Shown here piece after piece: positions 1-8,310 of a stretch of 64,000 nt of DNA (its first letter is position 1; each line of letters starts with the position of its first letter). The DNA comes from Neobacillus ginsengisoli (GTDB lineage: Bacteria; Bacillota; Bacilli; Bacillales_B; DSM-18226). Made by a program: the position numbers and the translations under genes. The notes under the pieces were generated by a model. The model was not told the DNA's origin. It saw only the letters and a program-made list of their open reading frames with translations, and did not search any database. The stretch spans positions 496,001 through 560,000 of the forward strand of contig NZ_JAUSTW010000004.1 in the NCBI RefSeq assembly GCF_030813055.1, written 5' to 3'.

Positions 1-220
1 TTTCAGGGGAAGTACTCCATTGGCTACTCCCCCGCCCAATCGTATCAGGACAAAGGATATGATATTCTCGGGCTAAATGGCGGGCTAAAATATCAAAGTC
101 CCGCCCGTTCCGAGTCAAACCGTGCCAACAAACAACAGTTGGGTTCTGTGGATCTCCCCATTCTGTAAAATGAATTTCCATTCCATGAATTGTTTCAAAT
201 CTTGATTTAGGAGAAAACAT
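1..220 (-). CDS. alpha/beta hydrolase, N-terminal part
   Basis: The reading frame enters from the left edge and gives the first 73 residues of an alpha/beta-hydrolase. It starts MFSPKSRFETIHGMEIHFTE and continues with VVCWHGLTRNGRDFD, the usual oxyanion-hole HGxxxxG stretch after strand 3. LCPDTIGRGSS follows, the strand-4 Asp-x-x-Gly-x-Gly turn. The nucleophile elbow and the catalytic acid and His lie outside the window. A GGGGTG ribosome-binding sequence stands 5-6 nt before the ATG at 220; a second in-frame ATG is 13 codons later. The substrate cannot be inferred. It lies downstream of phaC on the same strand but is separated from it by a terminator. Confidence 0.8.
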   Translation of the reverse strand, partial: MFSPKSRFETIHGMEIHFTEWGDPQNPTVVCWHGLTRNGRDFDILARHLAREYHILCPDTIGRGSSQWSTSPE

Positions 221-371
221 AAAAACACCCCATTCAATGGATAAAATTTGTCTTTCCTTCTTGAGTGTTATCAGAAAATTGAATATAATTATCCATACCA
301 CTATTTTTATCTTCTTTTCTTGGAAAGAATCTTTAGTGTGCATGTATGGCACGGTAAGATAAATATACATA

Positions 372-413
372 AAATAAAAATAAGTGCTCCAAACGGAATC
401 GTATTGGAGCACT
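372..413 (-). terminator. terminator of the phaRBC operon
   Basis: AGTGCTCCAA and TTGGAGCACT form a perfect 10-bp stem. On the minus strand it is followed by TATTTTTATTTT. It lies about 45 nt past the phaC stop. Confidence 0.8.
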
Positions 414-456
414 CACAAAGTATGAAAGGAATCATCACTAATTTATACTTATTTTT

Positions 457-1533
457 TTAATTAGACCGTTCAGCCAACCATTCGCTTATGGTTGGATATG
501 TTATTTTTGAAGCTTGACTGCCAAATGTAATCGAGGTGTGACCAACTGGTAAATTTTTAAATTCTTTATCTTTACTGGATATAGCATCCATCAATGCTTC
601 TACCATATGGGGTTGGGCAATAAGGTCGTTTTTTCCTGCTAAGTTGAGCACATTGGCTGTGATATTCTCTAGCTTGACCTTCTGACCGCGAATAACCAGT
701 TCCCCTTTAATCAGCTTATTTTTTTGATAAAAATCTCTAATCCACTGACGGTACGCTTCACCCGGGAATGGAATACCGTCGTTTAACCATTTTTGCAGCA
801 GTTTAAAGCTCTTTACGAATTTTTCATTATCAGCACGATCAACGAGACTAACAAATGGACCAAAGGTGTTTGCCATCGGTTTAATCATTTTGTTTCCAAA
901 GTCTATCATTTCAGGTGGAATAACACCAAGTGTATCTACTACTTTATCAATATTAAAATAACGCTCATCCAACATAGCTCCGTATGAGCCCGTATTTTCA
1001 AAATCAAAAGGACTGGTCATAAAAATAAGATTGCGAATCGGAAGTTCAGGGTGTAGTGCAGCAAATATAGACGTCATTGTACCGCCCATGCAATAACCCA
1101 GGATAGACACTTCGTCAACATTCGATTTTTTCTTTACTTTTTGAACAGCACGCGGGATATAGTCCATGACAAAATCATCTAGTTTCATATTCCTATCTTC
1201 GTAACCCGGTGTACCCCAATCAAGGAGATAGACGTCAAAACCCTGATTAACCAGATACTCAATTAAACTCCCACCCTTTGTTAAATCTAATATGTAGGGT
1301 TTATTAATCAGAGCATAAATCAAAAGAAGCGGAATTTTATGTTTTCTTGGTTGTTCGGATATATACCGATACAGCTTCGTTTTATTCCTTGTCCAAACAA
1401 CTTCTTTCGGTGTTGGTCCTACTTCCGGCTCGGCATCGGTCGTTAGTACTTGTGTTGCCTTGATTACACGATTAAAGGTCTGTTGATACTCCTGCGGAAC
1501 TGAGTCGGCAAACTCTTTCCATTCTTTTTCCAT
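457..1533 (-). CDS. phaC: class IV poly(3-hydroxyalkanoate) synthase PhaC
   Basis: Polymerises (R)-3-hydroxyacyl-CoA into polyhydroxyalkanoate at the granule surface, as a complex with PhaR. The 358 residues match Bacillus class IV PhaC in length. The lipase-like box reads GYCMGG with the nucleophilic Cys at 148. The likely catalytic Asp303 is in AGKNDLIAQP and His332 in PVGHTSITFG. The conserved block LLDWGTPGYED lies near residue 105. It is the last gene of a three-gene minus-strand unit phaR-phaB-phaC, about 80 nt after phaB and followed by a terminator. The small subunit type (PhaR, not PhaE) and the gene order support class IV over class I or III. Confidence 0.96.
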   Translation of the reverse strand: MEKEWKEFADSVPQEYQQTFNRVIKATQVLTTDAEPEVGPTPKEVVWTRNKTKLYRYISEQPRKHKIPLLLIYALINKPYILDLTKGGSLIEYLVNQGFDVYLLDWGTPGYEDRNMKLDDFVMDYIPRAVQKVKKKSNVDEVSILGYCMGGTMTSIFAALHPELPIRNLIFMTSPFDFENTGSYGAMLDERYFNIDKVVDTLGVIPPEMIDFGNKMIKPMANTFGPFVSLVDRADNEKFVKSFKLLQKWLNDGIPFPGEAYRQWIRDFYQKNKLIKGELVIRGQKVKLENITANVLNLAGKNDLIAQPHMVEALMDAISSKDKEFKNLPVGHTSITFGSQASKITYPTISEWLAERSN

Positions 1534-1612
1534 AAGTATACTAATGACTGCTCACTCCTTACAAAATTTATTCATTCTTTACTTTATTTAGAGTCATGTA
1601 CTTTCATGACAT

Positions 1613-2356
1613 TTACATGTAAAGTCCGCCGTTAATATTTAATTGCTGACCGGTAATATAGTCACCATCTTTACATAAGTAAACAACACCACGTGCTACT
1701 TCTTCCGGTTTTCCTAAACGTTTTTGTGGAACCTTCGCTACAATTCCATCAAGGACTTTTTCAGGAATAGCCATGACCATTTCAGTTCCAATAAATCCAG
1801 GGCAAATTGCATTAACGGTTACATTACTTTTAGCAAGTTCAAGAGCCAGTGATTTTGTGTAACCAATCAATCCCGCTTTTGCTGCTGCATAGTTGGTTTG
1901 GCCAAACCCTCCAGCTTGTCCAATTATTGACGAAATGTTGATGATACGGCCTGCATCTGATTCAAGAAGGCTAGGTAAAGCAACAGAAGTAGTATTGAAT
2001 ACACTGTTTAAATTGACATCGATTACTTTTCTCCAGTCTTCTTCGCTTAGCTTTTTGAATGTGCTGTCTCTTGTAATTCCTGCATTATTGATTAGAATAT
2101 CTAATCTACCGAAATGATTGACTGCTTCTTGTACAAGTTTTGCTGCATCTTCACTTTTTGAAACATCGGCTTGAACTGCATAAGCTTCCCCGCCAATTTC
2201 GTTTATTTCTGCAACCATTTTTTCTGCATGCTCTTTGCGGCTAACATAGTTAAGTACGATTTTCACGCCGTTTTTAGCTAATTCCATTGAAATAGCTGCA
2301 CCAATTCCTCTGCTTCCACCTGTTACAATTGCTACTTTGTCTTTTAATTCAGTCAT
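1613..2356 (-). CDS. phaB: acetoacetyl-CoA reductase PhaB (SDR)
   Basis: NADPH-dependent reduction of acetoacetyl-CoA to (R)-3-hydroxybutyryl-CoA, the monomer for PhaRC. Classical short-chain dehydrogenase of 247 residues: TGGSRGIG nucleotide-binding loop at 12-19, NNAG near 90, and a catalytic set around Ser142/143, Tyr156 and Lys160 (YAAAK). An in-frame ATG lies five codons upstream, but it sits inside the GAGGTG ribosome-binding sequence, so the start at 2356 (MTELKDKVAIV) is preferred. Sequence alone does not separate PhaB from FabG; the position between phaR and phaC does. Confidence 0.93.
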   Translation of the reverse strand: MTELKDKVAIVTGGSRGIGAAISMELAKNGVKIVLNYVSRKEHAEKMVAEINEIGGEAYAVQADVSKSEDAAKLVQEAVNHFGRLDILINNAGITRDSTFKKLSEEDWRKVIDVNLNSVFNTTSVALPSLLESDAGRIINISSIIGQAGGFGQTNYAAAKAGLIGYTKSLALELAKSNVTVNAICPGFIGTEMVMAIPEKVLDGIVAKVPQKRLGKPEEVARGVVYLCKDGDYITGQQLNINGGLYM

Positions 2357-2446
2357 TTTTGCACACCTCATCTAATGTAGTTTTAAAAATAATGTAAATT
2401 TAGTATCGTCAATTTGTTTCACTCTGACTTTTTGTGTAAAACGATT

Positions 2447-2851
2447 CTATTTGGTACCTTCTGAAGATTTCAGCATAGTAAGAATTTGATTCATTTTATT
2501 ATCTAAATTTTTCATATCCTTTTTTAAATCGTTCAATTCACGTTGAAATGATCCCGGATTTCCTTGCTTATCCTTTGTTTCTTCTAATAATTCTTCTAAA
2601 CTATCAACTTTTGCATCGATATCGACAAGCTGCGAAGAAAGGTTAGCAATGTCATTTCGAGATGGAACATTCGCAAATTGTAAATAACGTTCAGTTGTTT
2701 CATCCATCAGTTTTTTAACTTGTAGATTCATGTCCAACATCTGCCCAAGCCCTTGGGAAGGAAAGGACTCAATCATTTTCTCATCAAAAAAATTACTGGA
2801 CTGTGAATAAAAATCTTTCCAAATTTCCATTAAGTTATAGTCTTTGCTCAC
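2447..2851 (-). CDS. phaR: PHA synthase subunit PhaR
   Basis: Small obligate partner of class IV PhaC. 134 residues, a GTG start and a strong AGGAGG site. The N-terminal part (YNLMEIWKDFYSQSSNFFDE) is typical of Bacillus PhaR. The C-terminal half, from about residue 60, is heptad-rich and predicted coiled coil (LSSQLVDIDAKVDSLEELLE). First gene of phaRBC, about 90 nt before phaB. No phaP or phaQ gene is next to it, unlike the arrangement known from B. megaterium; in their place is a divergent reductase gene. Confidence 0.93.
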   Translation of the reverse strand: MSKDYNLMEIWKDFYSQSSNFFDEKMIESFPSQGLGQMLDMNLQVKKLMDETTERYLQFANVPSRNDIANLSSQLVDIDAKVDSLEELLEETKDKQGNPGSFQRELNDLKKDMKNLDNKMNQILTMLKSSEGTK

Positions 2852-3330
2852 TTTTTTTTCCTCCTAGATTTCTTTATCACCTTTTTTATCATACTAACAA
2901 CCAAGGAACATTAAAAGAATAAACATTAAAAATTATCAAAAAATATTATTGCAATTTTCGACAAATCTCTACCTTTCCTGTAATTTACACTTATAGACTT
3001 TCCAGATAGAATGCGGGTTTATACCATGAGCATCGCTATCAAAAGCAATTGAAAAACAAAATTTTTGAATCGTTTATCTTTCCAAAGTTCTTTTTTTGTT
3101 ATCTATAGAATAGTATTAGATAGCAAATGGATAACACTTGTTTTGAAGAATGGTTGTTTGTTTGGTTGGATTCTGTGCTGCAAAAAAATCTTTATCGATT
3201 ATCCTACAAAACTCGACAATTTGTGATTCCTTGAGATGGTTCTTTCGTTCAAAAATTAGACAAATATTTGTCTGAATGCTGATCCACTTATGTGTTCTGG
3301 ATGAATGGATTTCAAAAAGAGGTGAGAATT
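2852..3330. promoter_or_regulatory. divergent control region of the PHA genes
   Basis: A 480-nt AT-rich gap between phaR (leftward) and a second reductase gene (rightward), with no convincing reading frame. It carries several forms of one short word: CGACAAATC at 2959-2967, CGACAATTTGTG at 3214-3225, and the palindrome AGACAAATATTTGTCT at 3258-3273. AATTTGTCG recurs at 4716-4724 before the thiolase. A TATGAT hexamer (minus strand, about 2888-2893) is a possible -10 for phaR. These may be binding sites of a common PHA regulator; no regulator gene is in the window. Confidence 0.5.
3258..3273. promoter_or_regulatory. 16-bp perfect palindrome, candidate operator
   Basis: AGACAAATATTTGTCT is a perfect 16-bp palindrome, 58 nt before the TTG start of the rightward reductase gene. 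It is in the right place for a repressor of that gene or of the divergent phaR promoter. No cognate protein is known. Confidence 0.5.
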
Positions 3331-4065
3331 TTGAGGTTTTCTGAAAAAGTTGTTTTAATTACAGGCGGTGCACAAGGGATTGGAAAAGCGACAGCTAAAA
3401 AATTTCTCCAAGAAGGGGCAAGTGTTGTTATATGCGATTATGATGAATCTGCCGGTAAGGCTGCATTAAAAGAATTGAATAATGAAAAAGTAGACTTCTT
3501 TAAAGTTAATGTAACGGAAAGCTCCCAAATAGAAGAAATGATTCAATTAATTGTCGAAAAGCACGGCAGACTTGATATATTAATTAACAATGCCGGTATT
3601 ACACTTGATGGTTTTCTAACAAAGATGCAGGAATCTGATTGGGAAAAAGTCATTTCCGTAAACCTATCAGGTGTTTTTAAATGCACAAAGGCTGTAGCAC
3701 CACTTATGTTAAAACAGGGGTCGGGTGTTATTCTTAACGCATCTTCCGTAATCGGTTTATACGGGAATATCGGGCAAACGAATTATGCTGCGACAAAGGC
3801 CGGAGTAATTGGACTGACAAAAAGTTGGGCGAAGGAATTTGGGCCTAAGGGGATCAGGGTCAATGCAGTTGCCCCTGGTTTCATTGAAACCGGCATGACT
3901 GCAGCGGTACCGGAAAAGGTCTTAAATTTGATGAAGGAAAAAACCCCACTTAAGAGACTTGGAAAACCGGAAGATATTGCTTCTGCCTACCTATTTTTAG
4001 CTTCAGAGGATGCAAATTATATAAACGGTACTGTTTTAAGTGTGGATGGCGGGTTAGTTATTTAG
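3331..4065 (+). CDS. SDR-family 3-oxoacyl/acetoacetyl-CoA reductase, second PhaB-like protein
   Basis: Short-chain dehydrogenase of 244 residues. TGGAQGIG at 11-18, NNAGITLDG near 87, and Tyr152/Lys156 in NYAATK. The probable start is TTG at 3331, seven nt or so after GAGGTGAG; ATG or GTG codons further upstream are in frame but lack a site. Likely reaction: NAD(P)H reduction of 3-ketoacyl-CoA or -ACP. It lies between phaR and a thiolase, so a role in PHA monomer supply is likely. A FabG paralogue or a 3-hydroxybutyryl-CoA dehydrogenase of SDR type are the alternatives. It is followed by a strong terminator, so it is not obviously co-transcribed with the thiolase. Confidence 0.85.
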   Translation: MRFSEKVVLITGGAQGIGKATAKKFLQEGASVVICDYDESAGKAALKELNNEKVDFFKVNVTESSQIEEMIQLIVEKHGRLDILINNAGITLDGFLTKMQESDWEKVISVNLSGVFKCTKAVAPLMLKQGSGVILNASSVIGLYGNIGQTNYAATKAGVIGLTKSWAKEFGPKGIRVNAVAPGFIETGMTAAVPEKVLNLMKEKTPLKRLGKPEDIASAYLFLASEDANYINGTVLSVDGGLVI

Positions 4066-4146
4066 ATTAGAATGGTACCAGTACCTTGATTCCAATTGAA
4101 AGTGTTATTCCCGACAGACACATCCAGCCAAAAAAAATCGATTATG

Positions 4147-4187
4147 GGAGAAAACATCAATAATTGATGATTTTCTCCTTTTTTCTT
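4147..4187 (+). terminator. intrinsic terminator after the PhaB-like gene
   Basis: GGAGAAAACATCAA pairs with TTGATGATTTTCTCC (one bulge) and is followed by TTTTTTC. Confidence 0.85.
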
Positions 4188-4812
4188 TTGGCTGTTTTCG
4201 AAAACATTGTTGTTTTACAAAACTAAAATAAGTTCAGGTCGAGAGGAAGGATTAATTGAGATATAGCCAGCCTTTACTGGCGGATATGCCGATTTCATTT
4301 GCGGATAGCTGCTTTCTATTTCAAAAAGCCATAATCTTTAAGAATAGAGCCTTTCTTTTTAAGGAAAATCACTATTTGTATATTACCATTTCCTCCTGTT
4401 GAATTGCTTTCAGGGATGGTAGAAAAAGGTATCCTAAAATAAAGATATTCGTTCCCCAAGAACTTTTTCTACAAATTTCGCTAAAATATTATAAAATTTA
4501 ACAAAAACCATTTTTACATTTTATGGATAAAATTTAGTTATTAATTGTTATCCAAAGGTCGAAATCATTATTGAATTTACACTTACTTTCCTTTACAGCC
4601 GTAGATTTTCCAACTCGAAGTATTAAACAGAAAAAATACACCTCTCCTTTCATTTGAAAAAACAAATGAATTTTATAACACAATAAACTATTAAAGCAAT
4701 AAAGCGAAAACTCCGAATTTGTCGAATTATCGCTAAAAAAAAAGCCTCAAAATGTAGTATCATATGTGAGGAATTATTCATAATTTAATAAATCATTTTG
4801 GAGGAGATTCAA
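4188..4812. other. non-coding gap before the thiolase
   Basis: No convincing gene. It contains an inverted repeat TTCATTTG-(A6)-CAAATGAA at 4649-4670 and the AATTTGTCG word at 4716-4724 that also recurs before phaR. The thiolase promoter should lie in the last 100 nt, but no good -35/-10 pair could be assigned. Confidence 0.4.
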
Positions 4813-6000
4813 ATGACAGTGAACGAAATTGTAATTGTTAGTGCGGTTAGAACACCGATTGGAAGTTTTCTAGGTAGTTTACAAAATGTTTCAGCAACAG
4901 ATCTAGGGGCTACTGTAATAAAAGAGGCTATTCAAAGAGCCGGAATCACTCCTAATGATGTAGATGAAGTTATTATGGGGAACGTTTTACAAGCAGGAGC
5001 AGGACAAAATCCGGCAAGACAAGCTTCCCTTGCAGCAGGTGTGCCTCAAGAAGCACCGGCTATGACGATTAATAAGGTCTGTGGATCAGGGTTAAAAGCT
5101 GTACACTTAGCAACCCAAGCTATTCTTGCAGGGGAAGCAGAAGTTGTTGTTGCAGGCGGAATGGAAAATATGAGTCAAGCTCCTTATTTGCTAAAAGGCG
5201 GCCGTAATGGATTTAAGATGGGAGATCAAAAAATATTAGATAGCATGATTCAGGACGGATTATGGTGTGCAGAAAATGACTATCATATGGGAATTACAGC
5301 TGAAAATCTTGCTGAAAAATATGAAATCTCACGTGATGAACAAGATGAATTTTCTGCATGGAGCCAACAAAAGGCTCAAGCTGCGATTGAATCAAATCGC
5401 TTTGCTGAAGAAATTGTCCCTGTAGAAGTACCTGGGCGAAAAGGACAAGTAACAGTGTTCAGCCAAGATGAATTCCCACGTTTTGGAACTACAGCAGAGG
5501 GCTTAGGAAAACTTCGTCCTTCATTTAAAAAGGATGGGACTGTTACAGCTGGTAATGCTTCAGGAATTAACGATGGTGCTGCTGCTTTTGTCGTTATGAG
5601 TCGTAAAAAAGCAGAGGAATTAAACATTAAACCATTAGTAATCATTAAAGCAAACGCGACAGCCGGTGTGGACCCAAGTATTATGGGAATTGGTCCTGTC
5701 CCAGCTGTAAAAAAAGCTCTTAAAACTGCTTCACTATCATTAGAAGACATTGATTTAATTGAGGCTAACGAGGCATTTGCCGCCCAATCGATTGCAGTAG
5801 ACCGCGAACTGCATTTTAATAAGGAAAAGTTAAATGTAAATGGCGGTGCAATTGCTCTAGGTCACCCAATTGGTGCCAGTGGAGCAAGAATTTTGGTGAC
5901 TTTAATTCATGAAATGAAGAAAAGAGAAAACCGCTATGGTTTAGCTACGTTATGTGTCGGCGGAGGACAAGGTGTAGCAACGATTATTGAAAATGCCTAA
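4813..6000 (+). CDS. acetyl-CoA C-acetyltransferase (thiolase)
   Basis: Condenses two acetyl-CoA to acetoacetyl-CoA, or the reverse. 395 residues from the ATG after GGAGGAG; a TTG 15 nt upstream overlaps the ribosome-binding site. Catalytic Cys90 in [11 protein letters not shown], His351 in [10 protein letters not shown], and the second Cys381 in CVGGGQG, all in the normal places for the biosynthetic thiolase family. In this neighbourhood it most likely does the PhaA step of PHA synthesis, but AtoB/MmgA-like degradative thiolases look the same. It stands alone between terminators. Confidence 0.93.
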   Translation: MTVNEIVIVSAVRTPIGSFLGSLQNVSATDLGATVIKEAIQRAGITPNDVDEVIMGNVLQAGAGQNPARQASLAAGVPQEAPAMTINKVCGSGLKAVHLATQAILAGEAEVVVAGGMENMSQAPYLLKGGRNGFKMGDQKILDSMIQDGLWCAENDYHMGITAENLAEKYEISRDEQDEFSAWSQQKAQAAIESNRFAEEIVPVEVPGRKGQVTVFSQDEFPRFGTTAEGLGKLRPSFKKDGTVTAGNASGINDGAAAFVVMSRKKAEELNIKPLVIIKANATAGVDPSIMGIGPVPAVKKALKTASLSLEDIDLIEANEAFAAQSIAVDRELHFNKEKLNVNGGAIALGHPIGASGARILVTLIHEMKKRENRYGLATLCVGGGQGVATIIENA

Positions 6001-6034
6001 TTTCCCAATTAAAAATTAAAAATTAAATAAAAAA

Positions 6035-6069
6035 ACGAGGCCTTTTAATTCAATAGGTCTCGTTTTTTC
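6035..6069 (+). terminator. terminator after the thiolase gene
   Basis: ACGAGGCCT and AGGTCTCGT form a 9-bp stem with one G-U pair, followed by TTTTTT. Confidence 0.85.
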
Positions 6070-6216
6070 TATTTCAGCCCTCTTCTCTAATTATCGTAAA
6101 ATTTAAAAAAATGTCACTAATATCACTTCTATTTGGAAATGTTCGACTTATACTAATATTAAAGGGAGGATTTAATATTTTAACCCCCCTAACATTCAGA
6201 AGGGAGGTCCTTATTC

Positions 6217-6420
6217 ATGTCATTCACTGATTTTCATGATATCTATCGGATATGTAGTGATTATGATGAAGCTGGGCTATCAGGAGACATGATAAAATTT
6301 GGAATCGATAAGTTATCTAGTGATTCGGTTACGGATTCGCTAATAACACGTTCCAATCGTTGGTGGGAATATGTAGAGAAAGAAATTCTAAAAGAAAATA
6401 AAGAAAGTGTCCGTATATAA
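6217..6420 (+). CDS. small hypothetical protein, 67 aa
   Basis: Not recognised. The ATG follows GGGAGGTCC at good spacing, and the gene ends before its own terminator, so it is probably real. The protein is acidic in the first half (SDYDEAGLSGDM) and ends with a Lys/Glu-rich helix (WWEYVEKEILKENKE). No membrane segment and no Cys pair. It is not part of an operon: there is a terminator on each side. Confidence 0.6.
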   Translation: MSFTDFHDIYRICSDYDEAGLSGDMIKFGIDKLSSDSVTDSLITRSNRWWEYVEKEILKENKESVRI

Positions 6421-6455
6421 ATATCCCTTAGAAAAGCAGGTAAATTGAATGAATC

Positions 6456-6497
6456 AGCCCTTGTTTGTGCCATAGCTAGAGTAAACAAGGGCTTTTA
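6456..6497 (+). terminator. terminator after the 67-aa gene
   Basis: AGCCCTTGTTT and AAACAAGGGCT form a perfect 11-bp stem followed by TTTT. The outer bases (ATGAAT / ATTCAT) extend the dyad, so it may act in both directions. Confidence 0.8.
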
Positions 6498-6527
6498 ATT
6501 CATGAACTAAAAAAATTGGAGAACATT

Positions 6528-6556
6528 TTGACAACAATCAAATCTTTTACAATAAT
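6528..6556 (+). promoter_or_regulatory. sigma-A-type promoter without an adjacent gene
   Basis: TTGACA, a 17-nt spacer, then AATAAT (one base off consensus). The next gene starts about 290 nt downstream, which leaves a long leader or a small untranslated RNA. No other strong feature is seen in 6557-6845. Confidence 0.45.
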
Positions 6557-6845
6557 CCATAGGGTCCTATTCCTTTCCAGGTGCCCCATTCCCCGTTACT
6601 GATTTATTCAAAATCATTCCACTCCTACCAATAAAAAAATAATACATATTTCTACAAAAACTGAAATAAAATTATTTTTCACTTCATTTATTAAGGGTTT
6701 TACATTTTCTCATATAAGAATGTTTTGGTGATTAAAAAAAATTTAGGGAATTTTGTTTTTTTTTGAAGAAAAATATTTTCACTCTTTTTTATTAAAAAAG
6801 TTAATATGTATTTGAATAGATTAGTAGTATTTTGGAGGGAAAACT

Positions 6846-7499
6846 ATGAAAATTAATGAATCTGAATTTAACAGGGACTGTAATAAGCTACTAGACATTA
6901 CAAGTTATTTAGTAGAAAAGGAAGCTGAATGTCCTGAATACCTATTTAATGTATATAAAAGGTACTATGAATCGAAAAGATATTCCGAAGCGTTAGAATA
7001 TCTTTCTCAATCGTTAAATAAAGGTTTTCCTATTTCGGAGTTCGAAATGGGACAACATTACTATTTCGGGAGCGCACAGTTAGAACTACCTAAAAACCAC
7101 TTTAATGCTTTCCAATGCTATTCTATTGCAGCAGATCTGGGACATGCGGGTGCTCAATTTTCCCTAGGATATATGTATCTTAAGGGTGAAGGTGTTGTTT
7201 CGGATGTTAAACAAGCTATTTTATTGTTAGATAATGCTGCAAATCAAGGTTTAAACGAAGCATTAGATTTATTAGGCAAGATTTATCAACATGGATACTA
7301 TGAAATTACACCTGATTTTAAAAAAGCCGAAAGGTACTATAAGTTCGCCGTAAACCAAGATTATTCCCCTTCGATTTTTCATCTTGCCTTATTGCTTGAA
7401 AATCTACATAGGTATGAAGAGGCTTATGAGCTATTTATCCATTCAGCTAAAATGGGTGTTATCGAAGCAATTAATTATAATATGAGTACATACAAATAA
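6846..7499 (+). CDS. Sel1/TPR-like repeat protein
   Basis: 217 residues made of helical-pair repeats. The Sel1 signature (G-A-x-x-x-L-G-x-x-Y-x-x-G-x-G) is clear at about 95-115 (HAGAQFSLGYMYLKGEGV). Weaker copies lie near 60 (SEFEMGQHYYFG), 130 (NEALDLLGKIYQHG) and 170 (SPSIFHLALLLE). Such repeats bind other proteins; the partner is unknown. Strong TTTGGAGGG site and its own terminator; monocistronic. No signal peptide or membrane segment, so cytosolic. Confidence 0.85.
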   Translation: MKINESEFNRDCNKLLDITSYLVEKEAECPEYLFNVYKRYYESKRYSEALEYLSQSLNKGFPISEFEMGQHYYFGSAQLELPKNHFNAFQCYSIAADLGHAGAQFSLGYMYLKGEGVVSDVKQAILLLDNAANQGLNEALDLLGKIYQHGYYEITPDFKKAERYYKFAVNQDYSPSIFHLALLLENLHRYEEAYELFIHSAKMGVIEAINYNMSTYK

Positions 7500-7509
7500 A
7501 GAGTAAGTT

Positions 7510-7548
7510 AAAAGCCGGTACAGGAGAATCATTCCTTCCCGGCTTTTT
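7510..7548 (+). terminator. terminator after the Sel1-repeat gene
   Basis: AAAAGCCGG and CCGGCTTTTT bracket a 20-nt loop, with the U tract within and after the stem. Confidence 0.75.
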
Positions 7549-7646
7549 CAATTTTTTATGTTGCATGCTAGCCTGCCTCGGTAAATAATCTAAGGGCTAG
7601 CACCCTAGCAATACACAAACAGCTAGAGCTCGATAACAAAAGAAAG

Positions 7647-8003
7647 TTATTCCTTTTTGCTAAATGATAAGCTGAGGTTCTTTAAAGTGTATAGTCTAGC
7701 AGAAAAAATAAATAAATCATTGTAGTTATTTTCTACGTATTCATCAATAATGTTTAACCCTTTTTTAAATCTATCAACTAATAAATAAGTGTACTTTTCA
7801 TCCCAGGTAAACTTATTTATTCTCATAAGTTCATCTGCTATTATTTGAAACTTAAACTCCTCAATAAGAAGTTTTATTTGATACACTTTATCTGTATTTA
7901 AAATAAAGCTGTTTTTGCTATTTTCATGACTTTTATGAACAAATTTTATAAAACCATTTATATTTTCAACCAACATATTCGCTTTTTGCATCTCGAAGTT
8001 CAT
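7647..8003 (-). CDS. hypothetical helical protein, 118 aa
   Basis: Not recognised. The ATG is preceded by TTTAGGAGATGGAG. The sequence is rich in Lys, Asn, Phe and Ile, predicted all-alpha, with no signal peptide or membrane helix. It does not overlap other genes and is followed by 100 nt of non-coding DNA before the Sel1-gene terminator. It could be the last gene of the leftward sugar operon, 92 nt after the preceding small gene, but nothing in the sequence links it to sugars. Confidence 0.6.
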   Translation of the reverse strand: MNFEMQKANMLVENINGFIKFVHKSHENSKNSFILNTDKVYQIKLLIEEFKFQIIADELMRINKFTWDEKYTYLLVDRFKKGLNIIDEYVENNYNDLFIFSARLYTLKNLSLSFSKKE

Positions 8004-8094
8004 TTCTCCATCTCCTAAATGTCTAAAATCTAATACATTTCTAAGAAGAGTGTATGTTTTGAGACGCTATAATAACACCAACAATACAATTAAG

Positions 8095-8298
8095 TTATAT
8101 ACTAATTTTCATATCATGATAGCTAATATCACTATTAACTGAGAAAATCCCCCATTGATGTTTTTTCATATTAAACATACGTGTACTAAAGGCAACTATA
8201 TCATTCACATAGAAAACGACAACTGAATAATCTGTAAGAATCTTCAAGTCTATTTTCCTATATTTTGGAATTTTAATTTCTACAGTTAATAGATTCAT
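8095..8298 (-). CDS. stand-alone protein resembling the C-terminal beta-sandwich of GH32
   Basis: 67 residues, all-beta in pattern. The core DYSVVVFYVNDIVAFSTRMF looks like the GH32 C-terminal module, where a strand D-x-S-x-x-E-V/I-F-V-N-D is followed by a second strand ending in T/S-R-I/M-Y/F. WGIFSVNSDISYHDMKI resembles the last strands of that module. No GH32 propeller precedes it. It begins 12 nt after the stop of the oxidoreductase gene, with AAGGAT upstream, so it is probably translated as part of the operon. Either the tail of a lost second GH32 gene or a separate sugar-binding piece. The full-length GH32 of the same operon has its own intact tail. Confidence 0.5.
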   Translation of the reverse strand: MNLLTVEIKIPKYRKIDLKILTDYSVVVFYVNDIVAFSTRMFNMKKHQWGIFSVNSDISYHDMKISI

Positions 8299-8310
8299 TG
8301 TTTTATATCC

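Noticed and set aside
248..460. 70-codon open frame on the plus strand
   Set aside because: No ribosome-binding site, overlaps the phaC terminator hairpin, and has an AT-rich random-looking composition.
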